Positions 36,470-50,954 of a stretch of DNA of 64,000 bases are shown in pieces. Each line of letters starts with the position of its first letter. Position 1 is the first letter of the stretch. The stretch spans positions 19,344,001-19,408,000 of the forward strand of contig OX419760.1 of NCBI GenBank assembly GCA_948567375.1. Reading direction: 5' to 3'. Origin of the DNA: Lunularia cruciata (Eukaryota; Streptophyta; Marchantiopsida; Lunulariales; Lunulariaceae). The notes under the pieces are model-generated. The model saw only the letters and a program-made list of their open reading frames with translations, was not told where the DNA came from and searched no databases. The position numbers and the translations under genes are program-made.

Positions 36470-38300
36470 TGATATTTGTAATGCCAAAGTTAGGTTGCTT
36501 TAATGCTAGTGTTAGTAATTATAGATATTTTTGCAGTTACTCATGGATTATTTATTTCTGATTTTATTTTATATTATTGATCACATGGTGGATTATTTAT
36601 TTATGATTTTATTTTATATTATTGTTATTGATCACACGGTGGGACTCACAATCACTTGTATCATTTGTATAATTGGTTGTGCTATCAGGGTGCCATTAGA
36701 GCTAGCTAGGTACCTAAGTCAAACAAAGGGGTATACCTTCACATCCTGGATTATTTATTTGTAGTTTGATTTATATAAGTGTTATTAACCACATGGTGGG
36801 ACCCGCGGTCACTTGGACCATTTGTATCATCGCCTGTGCCATCATCGGTGCCATTAGAGCCAGATACCTAAGTCCAACAAAGGGGTATATCTTCAAAGTG
36901 CGATTCCATAGCGTTCATTTCTTTGATATTGAGCCTTAGAAAATTTAACTATAGTGAATAGAGGTCGATGAGTGTCATATGGAATCTCTTAGCTAGAGTG
37001 GGTGTGACTTAATTATAATCAATATTTAATTTTTTGTACATTTTTGAAGAAAAGATTGAGTACATATCTGATTTGAATATGATTTAAGTGAAAGAATAAA
37101 TTAGTTATATCAAAGAAGTGAGAATAATGGCAAAATACAGTATAAGAATTGAGAGTGTTGGTGGTATCTCCAAGTCTAGTATATCATGGTCTTAAATTTC
37201 CCTAAGAGTGATCATATGCGGAAGCACTATATGAGTTAATGCAGATTTGGCAATGAAATAGATGGTGTGCGGAAATATTGGCCAAATTTTGGAGAATTGA
37301 GTCAATCTGAGACAATGACGGTTTGATTTGAGCCCAAGAGGTGAAATCAAAGTTGATTTCGTGTGAATTGAGCTCAAAGTGCAAAATTGAATGTGGATTT
37401 AGGAACCCATCTCCTCAATTTAGACATTTGGAGATCCCTATCCTTTCAATTTAGCTCAAGTTGAGAGTTAGCGGAGCATTTGGCGGTCAGCCAAATATAA
37501 AAGAGATGTATCAGATTGGTGGAGGTTGCACAGAGTTGGAGGAGTTGCACCTAATTGCCCTAGCTAGTGCTCAAGTTGGTCAAGCTTAGCCGGATTTGGA
37601 GAAGGTTTTCCAGATTTGGAGCTTGGCCAGATTTGGAAAGTGTTCGAATTGGCAAGAAGAAAAGCATTGAGGTTTTTCTTCTTGGCATTGGCATTTTGAG
37701 GCTATGAAGGTCTAGAATGCCAACTTGCTAGCATGGGGCTAGCTAGTTTAGATGAGTTTTTGGTCATTGTTTGGCAAAATGTACACACCCTTCTGGATTG
37801 TGCACAACACAATTTGAATCCCAAATCTCTTGTTCCTAGATTGGTACCCAAGCCAACTGGTTCACCTTCACTTGTTTTCCTAGTGAATGATACTTATACA
37901 TATACACATGATACTTATACACATGTAGATCTGGGTAGGAGAGGAAGTTTAATCTTATCCTTGGTGATCTGGTAGCTTAGGAGTAGTTAGACATTCTTAT
38001 TATGTCAAATGCCAAATTGTGATAAAGTCAACCTGGTGTTGATTTATGAGATGGAGGAGTTTTGTTTAGATTTCTTGTGATCGGACTCCCTCCATTTTAT
38101 ACTTCTTGTTTTTGCATCATGTTTATGTGAGATGCTTTAATTTTAGAGCATTGGTGTTCTAGTGTGTTCTCTATAGTGAGTCTGGAGTGGTGATCAATCA
38201 GATTACTTGTATTTCTTTCCGGTGGAGCAAGAAGTGAGCACCTACAAACCATGAGAGTATATGTTGTGATAGCAGATTATAGGTAGCCTTTTCTCTTAGT
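36470..38300 (+). mobile_element. LTR-E relic and adjoining DNA, plus strand
   Basis: 36470-37080 is the reverse-oriented relative of the element G LTR at 7360-6900, sharing AATTATAGATATTTT-like, TGGTGGGACYC-like and TGTCATATGGAATCTCTTAGC-like stretches. It contains internal duplications: a unit of about 50 bp near 36540-36650, and a longer partial repeat (36600-36745 against 36780-36890). From 37080 to 38300 the DNA is GT-rich and noncoding. It may be the rest of the same LTR or its leader, but I have no second copy to prove it. It ends at the LTR of element A. Confidence 0.45.
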
Positions 38301-38954
38301 TGTAATACTTCAAGGACAAGAGAACTCTCCAAGAGATATACAAGAGAGAAAACACAAGGTTCACACTCAATCTTTCAATGCCGCAAAGGAGCACCTTCTC
38401 TTTATTATATAGCCAAGAGATTTCCTCAAAGGAAGCTCCGCCCTTGGATCAGAGACATGGATTGGTGACCTGTCAACAAGCTCCATCCTTGGACTAGTTG
38501 TTTGGATGGGTGACATGTCAGTTCTTGTCTTATCTAGTTGGTCAAAGGGAATATTTGAGGATTCTTCTTATAGGGAGCTCAAAATCACGTGGATGAGACC
38601 TCATTGGAAAGCTCTTGATGCAACAAATCTTAGGGGGAGATTCAAGCCTTATCTCTAAGGGGACTAAATCTTTCTATTTTCAAGGCCTAATTCATCCGCT
38701 TAGGCTTCCAAAATTGCCTCTAAAATTTTTAGGTTATTTTTGGCTTTTGCTTTATTAGTAAAAGTACTCTTTTGGTGACACCTCTAGTTGATCTACCTAG
38801 CCCATTGTACACAACTTCCTTTTAGATATTACCAAGCCAATTTTCACCTCTAGATAATATGTCTAGCTACCTTGCCCATTGTATATAACATCATTCTAGA
38901 TGTTACCAAGCCAATTTTCACCTCTAGATAATATGTCTAGCTGCTTGTATTACA
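38301..38954 (-). repeat. 3' LTR of element A
   Basis: On plus it begins TGTAATACTTC and ends GTATTACA. It is in reverse orientation to the LTR at 18675-19233 and the solo LTRs at 51646 and 60077. It contains a short internal duplication near its high-coordinate end (CTAGATAATATGTCTAGCT occurs twice). Confidence 0.8.
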
Positions 38955-41398
38955 GACCTCCCCCTTTTAAGATGCAACATCCTCATTTTGAAGTTGTTGC
39001 TCAAAAGATTGAACTAACACTGGTGCATTGGTCAAGTTGGTTGTTGGCTCCCATGTTGCATTGGTATAGTGGGTACCCTTTCCAATGGACCAGATATTCC
39101 ACATGCGGATGGTGAGTACTATGGATGTGTTTTTGGAGAATGCGTTTGACCTCATACTCTTCCGCCTCATCAACCAAAGTTAGACAAGGTCAACTTTCTT
39201 GGATGGAAGAGAAGTGGAGTGGCCAGGGAGCATATTGACATGATAAGGAAACATGAAACATCAACTGGATCTTCATATGTGGTGGTAGCTTGAGGTGATA
39301 GGCCACATTGCCGATGCGATGAAGGATGAAGAAAGGTCCAATAAAACAAAGTATGAGCTTATGAGGACCAACTAACTTGAGTTTGGTGGTTGATAGCTAG
39401 ACTTGATCTCCCAAATTGAACTCCATGTGTTGGCGGTGTGCATCTACATACTACTTTTGCCAATTCAGAATGATTTGCAATTTGTGCTTGGCGTGCTCTA
39501 CACCCTATTGGATTTTAGAAACAAAATTGTTGATAACGTCAACCTTGGTAGCCACCGGATAGACTTTCATCACGATTGAAGGTGTGAAAAGATGCTCTCC
39601 ACACATGAGGAAGAACATGTGTGACTTGTGTAGAGGCATTCACTAAGTTGTTATAAGCAAATTCCACCAATGGGAGTAAGGTGTCCCAACTCTCTTGCTC
39701 ATCCAAAGTAAAGCCCTAAAGCGTATCCTTAACAGTGCAATTCACCCTCTCGGTTTGTCTATTGGTCTATAGATGGTAAGTTGTGGATATCACCAATTTG
39801 GTTTTGAAGAACCCAAAGAGTATTCTCCAAAATAAACTAGTGAACTTAGTGCCTCTATATGTGACACTCAAGACAAGCCATGATAGGAAAAGATTACATC
39901 TAAGTACAATTGAGCTAGTTGCGAGGCAGTCACATCCTTGGTGGTAGGGCGTACATGAATCATTTTGCTGAGTTGGTTGACAAAGACTATGATGGAGTCA
40001 AACGCATAGGTGATCTTGGACAATTCACAAACCAGATCTATGCTTACCTGTTCCCAACATTGTGTAGGAGTGGGGAGAGGTTGGAGAGGTCCTATGGGAG
40101 CTTGATTAGAAGCCTTATTTTGTTGAAAAAGTAGGTAGCTCCAAACATATTCTATCACATTGTTGCTCATCTTGGGCTAATAGTAATGGTGTTTGACTGC
40201 ATCTAAGGTTTTTTCCACTCCAACATGATTTGTAATGGTAGAATCATGACATTTGCTAGGATTGTGGTTCTTAGATTTGTGTCATATGGGATCCACAACC
40301 TGCCATCATGGAAGGTGATTCCTTGGGTGCTGGTGATGCCTTTGGATGATTGAGCACCACCAAATTGTTTGCCATCGGTATCCACATAACTAATTGTCAT
40401 GTTGAATTGTTGTCTCTACTCTACCTATTGAATCTATCAACAAGAAAGATACTTTTGTGTCTTGAGGGAGACTAGAGGTTTATAGTCAGTCTCTACCACA
40501 AATGCCTTCTCATCCAGATTGTGCTTCCAATGCTTGGTTGCAAGGACAATAGTCAGCTTTTCTTGTTCAATGGTGTGATAGTTACATTTTGCCAATAACA
40601 ACTTACAAGAGAAATATGCATTTGGGTGTCATTCATCCTACCATTCTTGTTGTAGGATAGCTACTATTGCTACACTTGATGCATCTATAGTCATCTTGAT
40701 TGGACAATTTGGGTCATACCATTTCAAGATTGGTGCAATGTGTCTTTCAACTCCTAAGAGGCCAATTCTTGTATGGTTCTCCATATCCAATTCTTTCCCT
40801 TGCCCAATAGTGTTGTTAGAGGCTATGCAATTTTGGAAAATTCCTTGAAAAATTGACGATAAAACCTTATCAATCCCAAGAAACTCTTGAGTTGAGTTTG
40901 ATCTTCTAGAGCACTCCATTTTTTAAGAACCTTTATTTATCTATTAACACTTGGATACCCTTTTCACTTACTCTATGCCCTAAGTAGTCTACTTGAAATT
41001 TGCTAAACTTGCACTTTGAAATTTTGGCATACAATTGATTCCATCATAGAATCTAAAGGACTTCTTGTAGATGTTGCTTGTGCTTTGTCAGCATACTATT
41101 GTAGACTAAGATGTCATCAAGAAAAATGATAATAGATTTATCCAAGTATGGACAAAATATATCATTCATCAAACTCATGAAAGTGGCTAGCACATTGGTG
41201 AGGCCAAACGACATCACCAAGTACTCAAAGTGACCATACCTTGTTCAAAAGGCAATTTTGTGTATGTCTTCTTCCACAATCCTGATTTGGTTGTAAGCGC
41301 TCCACAAATCAAATTAGGTGAAGTGCCTTGCCCCATTGAGTTGATCAAACAAGTCATACATGCAAGGTATTGGATATTTGTTCCTCATTGTAAAAGAT

Positions 41399-41998
41399 TG
41401 AACCCGAGGAGAGAAATAGTAACATGGAAACTCACATTGAGACACTTGAATATGAGAAAACTCTAAATGTCTAGCATGAGCATTGGCTTTGGTATTTATA
41501 GGTAGCATACAAAGTCCTTGAGAAGCTTCTCAAGAAGCTTCCTTGAGTCGCTTTCTTAGAGTGCAAGCCAAGTTAACCAAAAGCTTCTCAAGAAGCTTCA
41601 TTTTAGAAGTTGCCTACTTGGCATGCAAGCTAAGTTAGTTGGAAGCTTCTAGAAGCTTCCTTCTAGAAATTACCTACCTACTTGGGTGAAAGTTAAGTTA
41701 GTTAAGAAGCTTCTCAAGAAGTTTCCTTGAGCCGCTTTCTTAGAGTGCAAGCCAAGTTAACCAAAAAGCTTCTCAAGAAGCTTCCTTTTAGAAGTTGCAT
41801 ATTTGGCATGCAAGCTAAGTTAGTTGGAAGCTTCTAGAAGCTTCCTTCTAGAAATTACCTACTTGGGGTGCAAGTTAAGCTAGTTGGGAAGCTTCCTAAG
41901 AAGCTTCCTAGATGCTTCTAGAATATTTTGGGTTAATTCGGCTTATTCTCTACTTTGTTAGCCTAACTAACTATGTCCCTAAACTCCATATTGGCACA
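41399..41998 (-). repeat. 3' LTR of B2, with internal tandem duplication
   Basis: Starts TGTAAAAGATT and ends TTGGCACA on plus. At 600 bp it is longer than its partner (425 bp), because a 184-bp block starting CTTGAG is present twice (41542-41725 and 41726 to about 41905). Confidence 0.85.
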
Positions 41999-43355
41999 TA
42001 TTCCCTCACCGCTAGTTCATGATGTCCTTGTTGCCATTGAAGCTTCAAACTCTTGGATGTCCATCTGTGCATTTTGGAGGTGAGAAAGAGGTTCCCATGT
42101 GGCATCATGAAGGGGATACCCTTTTCAAAGGACCTTGTACTTTGTATGTTGTCAGAATCTTTGTTGAATGTGGCAACATGCAAGGATATGATCAACTTTG
42201 TATTCCTCATGATCATTGATAGGGATGGGAGGAGGAGGAAGTTGACAAAGAGGAAAAGGAAAATAGATTAGGAAAAAAGGGTTTTAACTTGGAAATATGA
42301 AAGACAAGGTGGATGCGCATATGACAAGGTAAGACAAGTCAATAAGCAACAAGAGAGATGATTTAAGTGACATCAAAGGGTCGTATCCAATTAGGGGCAA
42401 GTTTACAAATTTGGGTATCAAGTGGGAGGAGTAGATTACTAGAGGATAACATGACTTTATCATCAACTCAAAGGTGAGATCACGACAATGTTGGTCCACA
42501 TATTGTTTTTGACAATTTTGGGCAATAAGGAGGTGAGATTTAGCTTGTTGGAGAGACTAGGAGATAGTGGTCAAGAAGGTTGAAGTATGAGGGACCTGAG
42601 ATGGGGGAGGAGCAAGAAGAGAATCTAGAACAAGTGGATCTTGGCCAAAATTGAGAAAGAAAGGAGAAAATCTGGTGCTTGCATGTTTGGAATTGTTGTA
42701 GGCAAATTTTGCAACTACAAGATGTTCATCTCAATTGGTATGGTGGACATTGACAAAAGCACATAGCATATTTTCCAAGGTACAATTTGCACGTTTGGTT
42801 TGTCCATCAGTTTGAGGATGATAGGTTTTGGACAAAGCAAGCTTGGTGCCAAGTATCTAGAAGATTGCTTGCCAAAACTTCCTAGTGAATCAAGGAGCAT
42901 GGTCAAAGATGAATACAAGTGGTATCCATGATGCTTGAAGATATTGTTGAAGTAGATTTTTGCTAAGGTTGGAGCATCCATGGTATTAAAGGTTGGTACC
43001 AAGTGGATTTGTTTACTAAGCTTATCCACAAACACCACGATTGTTATCTGTCCTTGCTTTGTCTTGGGCAAGGATGTGATGAGATCCAAACTCACATGTT
43101 CCCAGCAAGTGGATGGAATGGGAAGTGGTTGAAGGAGTCCACTCGGCTTGTGGTTGCTAGCCTTGTTGCATTGACAACTTTCACACAATTGGACAAACTC
43201 TCTAACATCTCATGTCATGTTGGGCCACCACCATTGGCATTGGAGGGTACCCAAGGTCTTGTCCACACCCGTGTGACCAGCTATTTGTAAATCATGGGCT
43301 TTCTAGAGATGCACAAGTTGGAGATTACCTTTGGCTAGAACATAGATCTGGTCTG

Positions 43356-43985
43356 TGAGCCGGCCTGTCTCTCACTCAGGATGAACCTCTGATGGCTATT
43401 ATGGTAGCGCACCATGGACTAAGAAGGCAAGGAACCCCAACTCCATCATACTCCTCCAAGGCTAACACTCCAAGACTCAAGACATTGCTCACTAGAGAAC
43501 TCAATGAGAGAGAGATAGTTGCAAATGAAAGGATGATGAGTACCTCCTCACCCCTTGTTTATAAACTTGTGAAATAGTTACGTACCAAAGTTACTAATTA
43601 CCGTAGTAACTCAAGTTACTAGACTAAAAGTCAAGTAAAGTCAAAAAGTAGAAAGGAATATCCATTCACATGGGCATATTCCCCTAAGCATGTGGTCTTA
43701 TCTTGACCCAACCACTAAGTCAAGGATTCCTTCACATGGGCTATACTTGGACTATAGAAGAATCCAAAACAAAAAGGCTTGCGGGCCCAAGAGTTCTCAA
43801 CTCTTTCCTCAAAGCCAAAAACCTAGGAATAATACCAAGTCAACACACTAAAATCCAAAATAGTGGTGCTTATCTTTTCTACTTCCTCTAAAGTAAAGTC
43901 CCCTCTATCTTAGCTATGACTAACTTTAGCTAACCATGACTAATATAGAACCATCCTTTATCTCTATATAATATAGAACCATCCT
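43356..43985 (-). repeat. D-family LTR, partial, minus orientation
   Basis: It is nearly identical, in reverse orientation, to most of the solo LTR at 44601-45278. It lies in the B2 integrase region. Only one end is complete. Confidence 0.75.
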
Positions 43986-44600
43986 ATATCTCTATATCAT
44001 ATGGTTGAAGGATGGGTCTTGAAGACACCATATGTTCTAGCTTTTGGAATGTTTCTTAATGGTTGGTGGTCCATTGGAAGCTCAAGTTCTTCCCCAAGAG
44101 GTTAGTCAATGATGTAGTCACATGAGCATAATAATGGATAACCGTTGGTAAAAACTGGCTAATCTATTAAATGCTCATACTTCTATAGTATCTTTTGGAG
44201 TAGACCAATCAATAATGGCCTTGATTTTCTCTTCTTCCATCTTGATCCCTTCCAATGAGATCTTGTGACCTAAGAAGGTGACTTCCTTCTGCCAAAAGAT
44301 GCACTTCAAATTCTTGCAATAAAATTTCTATTATTGTAATTGTCTTATGACTTCTCACACATGATTCATGTGTTCTACCACTATCTTGCTATAGATAAAG
44401 ATATCATCCAAGAACATGACCATGTACCAATCCAATAGTCCATCCAACACCTGATGCATTTGATCCATGAAGACTGTTGGAGCATTAATGAGCCCAAAAG
44501 GTAGAACTCTCCACTCAATATGCCCATACCTTGTGCAAAAGGTAGTCTTTTGCACATCCTCTCTATCAATGGGGATTTGCTAATAGCCACTACAGAGATC

Positions 44601-45278
44601 TGTAACACCCATTTGTGCATGTGTGTGGTATTGTGATATTTAGCTTGGTATTACAAGTACTTAAGAGATATTATTTATATAGAGATAAAGGATGGTTCTA
44701 TATTAGTCATGGTTAGCTAAAGTTAGTCATAGCTAAGATAGATGGGACCTTACTTTAGAGGAAGTAGAAAAGATGAGCACCACTATTTTGGATTTTAGTG
44801 TGTTGACTTGGTATTATTCCTAGGTGTTTGGCTTTGGGGAAAGAGTTGAGAACTCTTGGGCCCGCAAGCCTTTTTGTTTTAGATTCTTCTTTAGTCCAAG
44901 GATAGCCCATGTGAAGGAATCCTTGCTTTAGTGGTTGGGTCAAGATAAGGGGAATATGCCCATGTGAATGGATATTCCTTTCTACTTTTTGACTTTACTT
45001 GACTTTTAGTCTAGTAACTTGAGTTACTACGGTAATTAGTAACTTTGGTACGTAACTATTTCACAAGTATATAAACAAGGGGTGAGGAGGTACTCATCAT
45101 CCTTTCATTTGCAACTATCTCTCTCTCATTGAGTTCTCTAGTGAGCAATGTCTTGAGTCTTGGAGTGTTAGCCTTGGAGGAGTATGATGGAGTTGGGGTT
45201 CCTTGCCTTCTTAGTCCATGGTGCGCTACCATAATAGCCATCAGAGGTTCATCCTGAGTGAGAGACAAGCCGGCTCAC
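44601..45278 (+). repeat. D-family solo LTR in B2
   Basis: It starts TGTAACACCC and ends CCGGCTCAC, with the 5-bp target repeat AGATC on both sides (44596-44600 and 45279-45283). The uninterrupted equivalent site is visible in B1 near 48700-48710. A likely TATA box (GTATATAAACA, near 45065) precedes a GAGGAGG stretch, supporting plus orientation. Confidence 0.85.
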
Positions 45279-45761
45279 AGATCCAACTTGGAAAATTATT
45301 GTGCTTCACTCAATTGATCAAGCAAATCATTAATCTGAGGTAAGGGATATGCATTCTTCATTATTTGCTTATTAAGCCTCAGGTAATCAATACAAAATGA
45401 AGTCCTCCATCCTTCTTTGGAACAAATAGTACCGGTGCTCCCCAAGGAGAGGTATTATGTTGTATGAAGTCCTTATCCAACAACTCCGTAAGTGTTGTTT
45501 GCAACTCCTCCAACTCCTTTGGTGAGAGGCGATAGATTTGTCTACTCATTGGAGTACTCCCTGGCAATAACTTAATCTTGAAGGGCATACCACGATTGGA
45601 GGGTAATCCCTTTGGCAGATCATTTGGAAATACATCTATAAACTCCTGAATGATCTGATCAACCATTGCTTAATGAGGCTTTTGGCCCTCCTCAAATTGT
45701 CCTTGTACAATTGGCTTGATCCACACCGCAAAAACAAACTTATCTTCTTCCAAAGCTTACT

Positions 45762-46172
45762 TGTAAAAGACCAAGACCAAGGAGAGAAATAGGAGAATCG
45801 AAGCTCACATTGGGACACTTGAATGAAAGAAAACTCTGAATGCCCAGCATGAGCTTTGGCTTTGGTATTTATAGGTAGCATACAAAGCCCTTAAGCAGCT
45901 TCTCAAGAAGTTTCCTTGAGCCGCTTTCTTAGGGTGCAAGCCAAGTTAACCAGGAAGTTTCTCAAGAAGCTTCCTTCTAGAAGCCGCTTACTTGGCATGC
46001 AAGCTAAGCTAGTTGGAAGCTTCTAGAAGCTACTTACTTGAGGTGCAAGCTAAGCTAGCCGGGAGGCTTCCCAAGAAGCTTCTTAGATACTTCCAGAATA
46101 TTCTAGGCTAATTTGTCTTATTTGCTACTTTGTTAGCATTACTAACTTTTCACTAAACTCCATATTATTACA
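45762..46172 (-). repeat. 3' LTR of B1
   Basis: TGTAAAAGACC to ATTATTACA on plus. Partner of 50955-51366. Confidence 0.9.
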
Positions 46173-49100
46173 TATTCCCCCACTGCTAGTTGGTGACGTC
46201 TTTGTTGCCAGTGAAGCTTCAAACTCTTGGATGGTTGTCTGTGCATTCAAGAGGTGAGAAAGAGGTTCCTATGTAGTATCATGAAGGGGATACCCTTTTT
46301 AAAAGACCTTGCACTCTGTATGTTGTCAACGACCTCGTTGAATATGGCAATGTGCAAGGATACAATCAGCTTTGTACTCCTCATGATCATTGATATGGAC
46401 AAGAGGAGAGGGAATTTGGACTTGAGAGTAAAAGGAAGAGGGGTTAAGAACAAAGGGTTTCAACTTGGAAATATGAAAGATAGGATGGATACGCATATGA
46501 CAAGGCAAGGCAAGTTGATAAGCACCAGGAGAGACAATTTGGGTGACATCAAAAGGTCATATTGAATTAAGGGTAAATTTACAAACTTAGGTATCAAGGG
46601 GGAGAGGGAAGTTACTAGAGGATAGCATGACTTTATCACCAACTTCAAAGGTGAGATCACGATGATGGTAGTCCGCATATTGTTTTTGACAATTTTGAGC
46701 AACCAAGAGGTGAGATTTGGCTTGTTGGAGAGATAGGGATATAATGGTCAAGAATGTTGATGTATGAGGAACTTGAGATGGAAAGGGAGCAAGAAGAGAA
46801 TCTATAACAAGCAGGTCTTGGCCAAAATTGAGAAAGAAAGGAGAAAATCTGGTACTTGCTTGTTTGGAATTGTTATAGGCAAATTCTGCAACTACAAGAC
46901 ATTCATCCCAGTTGGTACGGTGTATATTGACGAAGGCACACAACATGTCTTCTAATATTTGATTTTCACATTCAGTTTGTCCATCAGTTTGAGAATGATA
47001 GGCTATGGACAAAGCAAGCTTGGTGCCAAATATCTAGAAGAGCGCTTGCCAAAACTTTCCAGTACATTGAGGATCATAGTCAAAGATGAGTACACATGGC
47101 GTCCCATGATGCTTGAAGATATTTTTGAAGTAGATTTGTGCTAAGGTTGGAGCATCCACAATATCATAGGTTGGTGCCAAGTGGGTTTTCTTACTAAGCT
47201 TATCCACAAACACCATGATTGTTGTGTGTCCTTACTTTGTCTTGGGCAAAGATGTGATGAGATCCAAGCTCACATGCTCCCATCAAGTGGATGGAATGGT
47301 AAGTAATTGAAGGAGTCCACTCAAATTCTGGTTATTGGCCTTGTTGCATTTGTAGTTCTCACATGATTGGACAAATTCTTGAATATCTTGTGTCATGTTG
47401 AGCCACCACCATTGGTGTTGGAGGGTACCCAAGGTCTTGTCCACGCCCATGTGACCAACTATGGGTAAATCATGGGCTTCTTGAAGGCATACAAGTCAAA
47501 TATTATCTTTGGTTGGAACATAGATCTAGTCCTCATGGAATAGAAGGCTCTCCTTGATTGAGAAGGTGTTGTACTCCTTATTGCATGCTATAAGGCGACC
47601 ATGTACCATTTGGAAGAAGAGATCTTGTTGTAGAGCTGATTGAAACTCATTTTGGACCTTGGAGTCAATTGACATCGTTGTAATGGCCATTGTGATGAAA
47701 AGAAGAGACTTCAAATCAGATCATTGTGATAAAGCATCAAGGATGATGTGGAATCAACCTAGTTTTTACTCAAGTTTGATGTCAAACAATTGGAGTTGTT
47801 CCTCCCATCGATGGTGTCTACTCTTCATGTGTTCCAAGTGTAAGGTCTACAACAATGGTTTGTGATCAATTTGCATGATCACTTGCTTCCCCAAGAGGTA
47901 ATGCCTCCATTCCTTAATGGCATATACCATTGCAAGTTGTTCTTGATCTCAAGCAGAGTAGTTTCTTTTAGTAGTATTGAGCCCACAAGACACAAAGGCA
48001 ATGGGATGTAGTCTATCTGGGAATTCTTATTGCAACACGGCTCCAATTGCAAAGTTAGAAGCATCAAAATCAGCCACACAGGGTAGTTGAGGATCATATG
48101 GTTGAAGAATGGGTCTTGAAGATACCATATGTTTCAACTTCTAGAATGCTTTTTGTGCTTGGTTGTCCATTGGAAGCTCAAGTCCTACCCCAAGAGGTCA
48201 GTCAATGGTGCAGCCAAATGAGCATAATAATGGATGAACCATCCATAAAAATTGGCCAATCCCTTAAATGCATGTACTTCTATAGCATCCTTTGGAGTAG
48301 GCCATTTAGTAATGACCTTGATTTTCTCCTCTTCCATCTTGATCCTCTCTGATGAGATCTTGTGACCCAAGAGGGTAACTTCCTTTTGCCAAAAGGCACA
48401 CTTTGACTTCTTGCAATAAAATTTCCATTGTCGTAGTCGTCTTAGGACTTATTGCATGTGATTCACATGTTCTACCTCTGTCTTGCTATAGATTAAGATA
48501 TCATCCAAGAACACCACCATATCTCAATCTAATAGTCCATCCAACACCCAATGCATCTAATCCATGAAGACTACTAGAGCATTAGTGAGCCCGAAAGGTA
48601 GAACTCTCCACTCAAAATGCCCATACCTTGTGCAAAAGGTAGTCTTTTACACATCCTCCTTATCAATGGGGATTTGCCAATAGCTGTTGTAAAGATCCAA
48701 TGTGGAAAAGTATTGTGCTACACTCAATTGATCAAGCAAGTCATCAATCCAAGGCAAGGGATATGCATTCTTCACTGTTTGGTTATTGAACTCACAATAA
48801 TCAATACAAAAACAAAGTCCTCCATCCTTTTTTGGAACAAATAGTATCGGTGCCTCCCAAAGAGAGGTATTATGTCATATGAAGTCCTTCTCCAACAACT
48901 CTGTAAGTGTTGTTTGCAACTCCTCCAACTCCTTTGGTGAGAGCCTATAGATTGGTATACTCATTGGATTACTCCTTGGCAATAACTCAATCTTGAAGGG
49001 CATACCACTATTAGAGGGTACTCCCTTTGGCAGATCATCTAGAAACACGTCCGCAAACTCCTAAACTATTTGATCAACCCTTGCTTGATGAGGCTCTTGG

Positions 49101-50954
49101 CTCTCTTCGGATTGTTCTTGTGCAATTAGCTTGATCCACATCACACCTAAACAGACCTATCTTCCTCCCAAACTTGCTCTATGGCCGCTTTACTAACAAA
49201 TTTCCCATCTAGGGACTCACCTCTCTTTAAAGCTTGCTCCACGATTGCCTTCCTGGCAAACTTCCCATCTTGGGGCTCCTTTCTCTTCAAGGCATGCTCC
49301 ATGGCTACCTTCTCAACCAACTTCCCATCTTGGGACTGACTATTCTTAGGTGTTTTACTCAAAGGTGCCAAACAACCTAATCAGAAACTCCTACCTTGGT
49401 GTTGTACTTGAATTTGTCGTCCGGTCCAATCAAATTGAACCTTATGACGTTCAAGCCAAGGTAGTCCTAGAATGACATCATAGTCTAGAGGTGCCATTAT
49501 AAACCTCATACACTCCAAATACTCCTTCCCAATCTTAATAGTAATAGGATGTGAGGTACGTAATGCAAAATCCTTTTTACCACCGCCATCATCAATCTAC
49601 TTCCAATCATTGGCTTGATGGGAATACCCAATTCCTTTGCTACTTGCATAGATATATAATTCTTTGAACTTCCGAATCAACCAAAATTCTATAACCCCGA
49701 TTAGATATCATACCTTGCAAGTGAAGCAAACTTGCATAGGTTGAGTCTTCAATCCCATTGGAACAAATCAAGCTCCCAGTAGGCGGCTCAAAATCTCCTA
49801 TTGTGATTCCTTGTTTCCCTGATCATTCTATTTCACAAACTCCATCCGTGCAACTTGTTGAGGTTGCCCAATCTTGAGTGGACATTCATCAATGGGATGT
49901 CTAATTTTGCAACAATAAAAACAACCTCCATTTTGTCACAATCTTTCTCTATCCATTGTACCAAGTGGTCTCCATTGGATAGCATCAATCTCCACTAGTA
50001 TTGGTTCCTCCACCCGTGTGTAGTGTATTGGTAGGCTTTGCGTAGGTCAAGGTCAAGACCAAGTTGTTGCAACCAAGGAATCAAAGGGCTCAGCCAATTA
50101 CATGGCTTCTTCTATGTTTTTTGGTTCATGCATGGTCATCTCTAATTTGGTTTGTGCCTTCAATCCCCACAAAAATCAATCCAGAACTTCACATTCTTAT
50201 ATATTTGGAATTTGCATGATGATGTTCTGAAATTATGTGATGTAGCTCCTTATAGAGCCAATTTATCTTGTGTAGCTCAGTGGCATTTAAAGTTTGAAAT
50301 TGACTAAGTATTGCATCCTTGAATTTTTCCCATGTCAAAATTGGTATAACAATCTGTCGTTCAGCTCGCTCCACTCGGAATCGCCACCAAAGTTTTGCCA
50401 CATCATCTAATTGCTTTGAAGCCAAGAGAATCTATTTCCATTCATCTTGAAGGTTGGTGGCTTCAAAATAATATTTGTAGTCAAACACAAAATTCTCTAC
50501 TATTCTTGGGAGATTCTTGCCTTCAAACACCTTGGGTTTTGGAAATCAAATGCAATCTTCTCCATCTTGAACTAGTGCTCTCTCTATATGTTCTTGTTGT
50601 TGTTGCTTACGTTCATCCAACAATCAAGTAAGGTGCTCAATTTGTTACTACATCGTAAGGATAATGTCCGGTATTTCCGCCATAGCTACTACTCTATCCC
50701 ACTACTCTCAATTTATCTAATTGATTAACACATAGATGCAGTACATCCACCGGTTTCCATAAATTACAACCAAAAGTATCACAGGTTCCTCAAACATGGT
50801 GATCTTATGCAAAAATTCCTGCCCAAAACAAGAGGTGATGAATTGGGTGAAACAATACTTGGGTAATATCTGGACATGAAAATCCTAATTGTTTGGAGGA
50901 TGTGGATTTGGTGGTCCATAAATTCCATCCATCCCATTCTTGCTTTGATACTAA

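Noticed and set aside
43392-43577. 61-residue frame repeated at 45056-45268 on the opposite strand, considered as a duplicated small gene
   Set aside because: Both lie inside D-family LTR copies, near the TATA box and transcript start; the frame is incidental.
50941-50954. TTAGTATCAAAGC-like stretch taken as a possible tRNA fragment
   Set aside because: It sits directly next to an LTR and is the element's primer-binding site; no tRNA cloverleaf surrounds it. The same holds near 53530.
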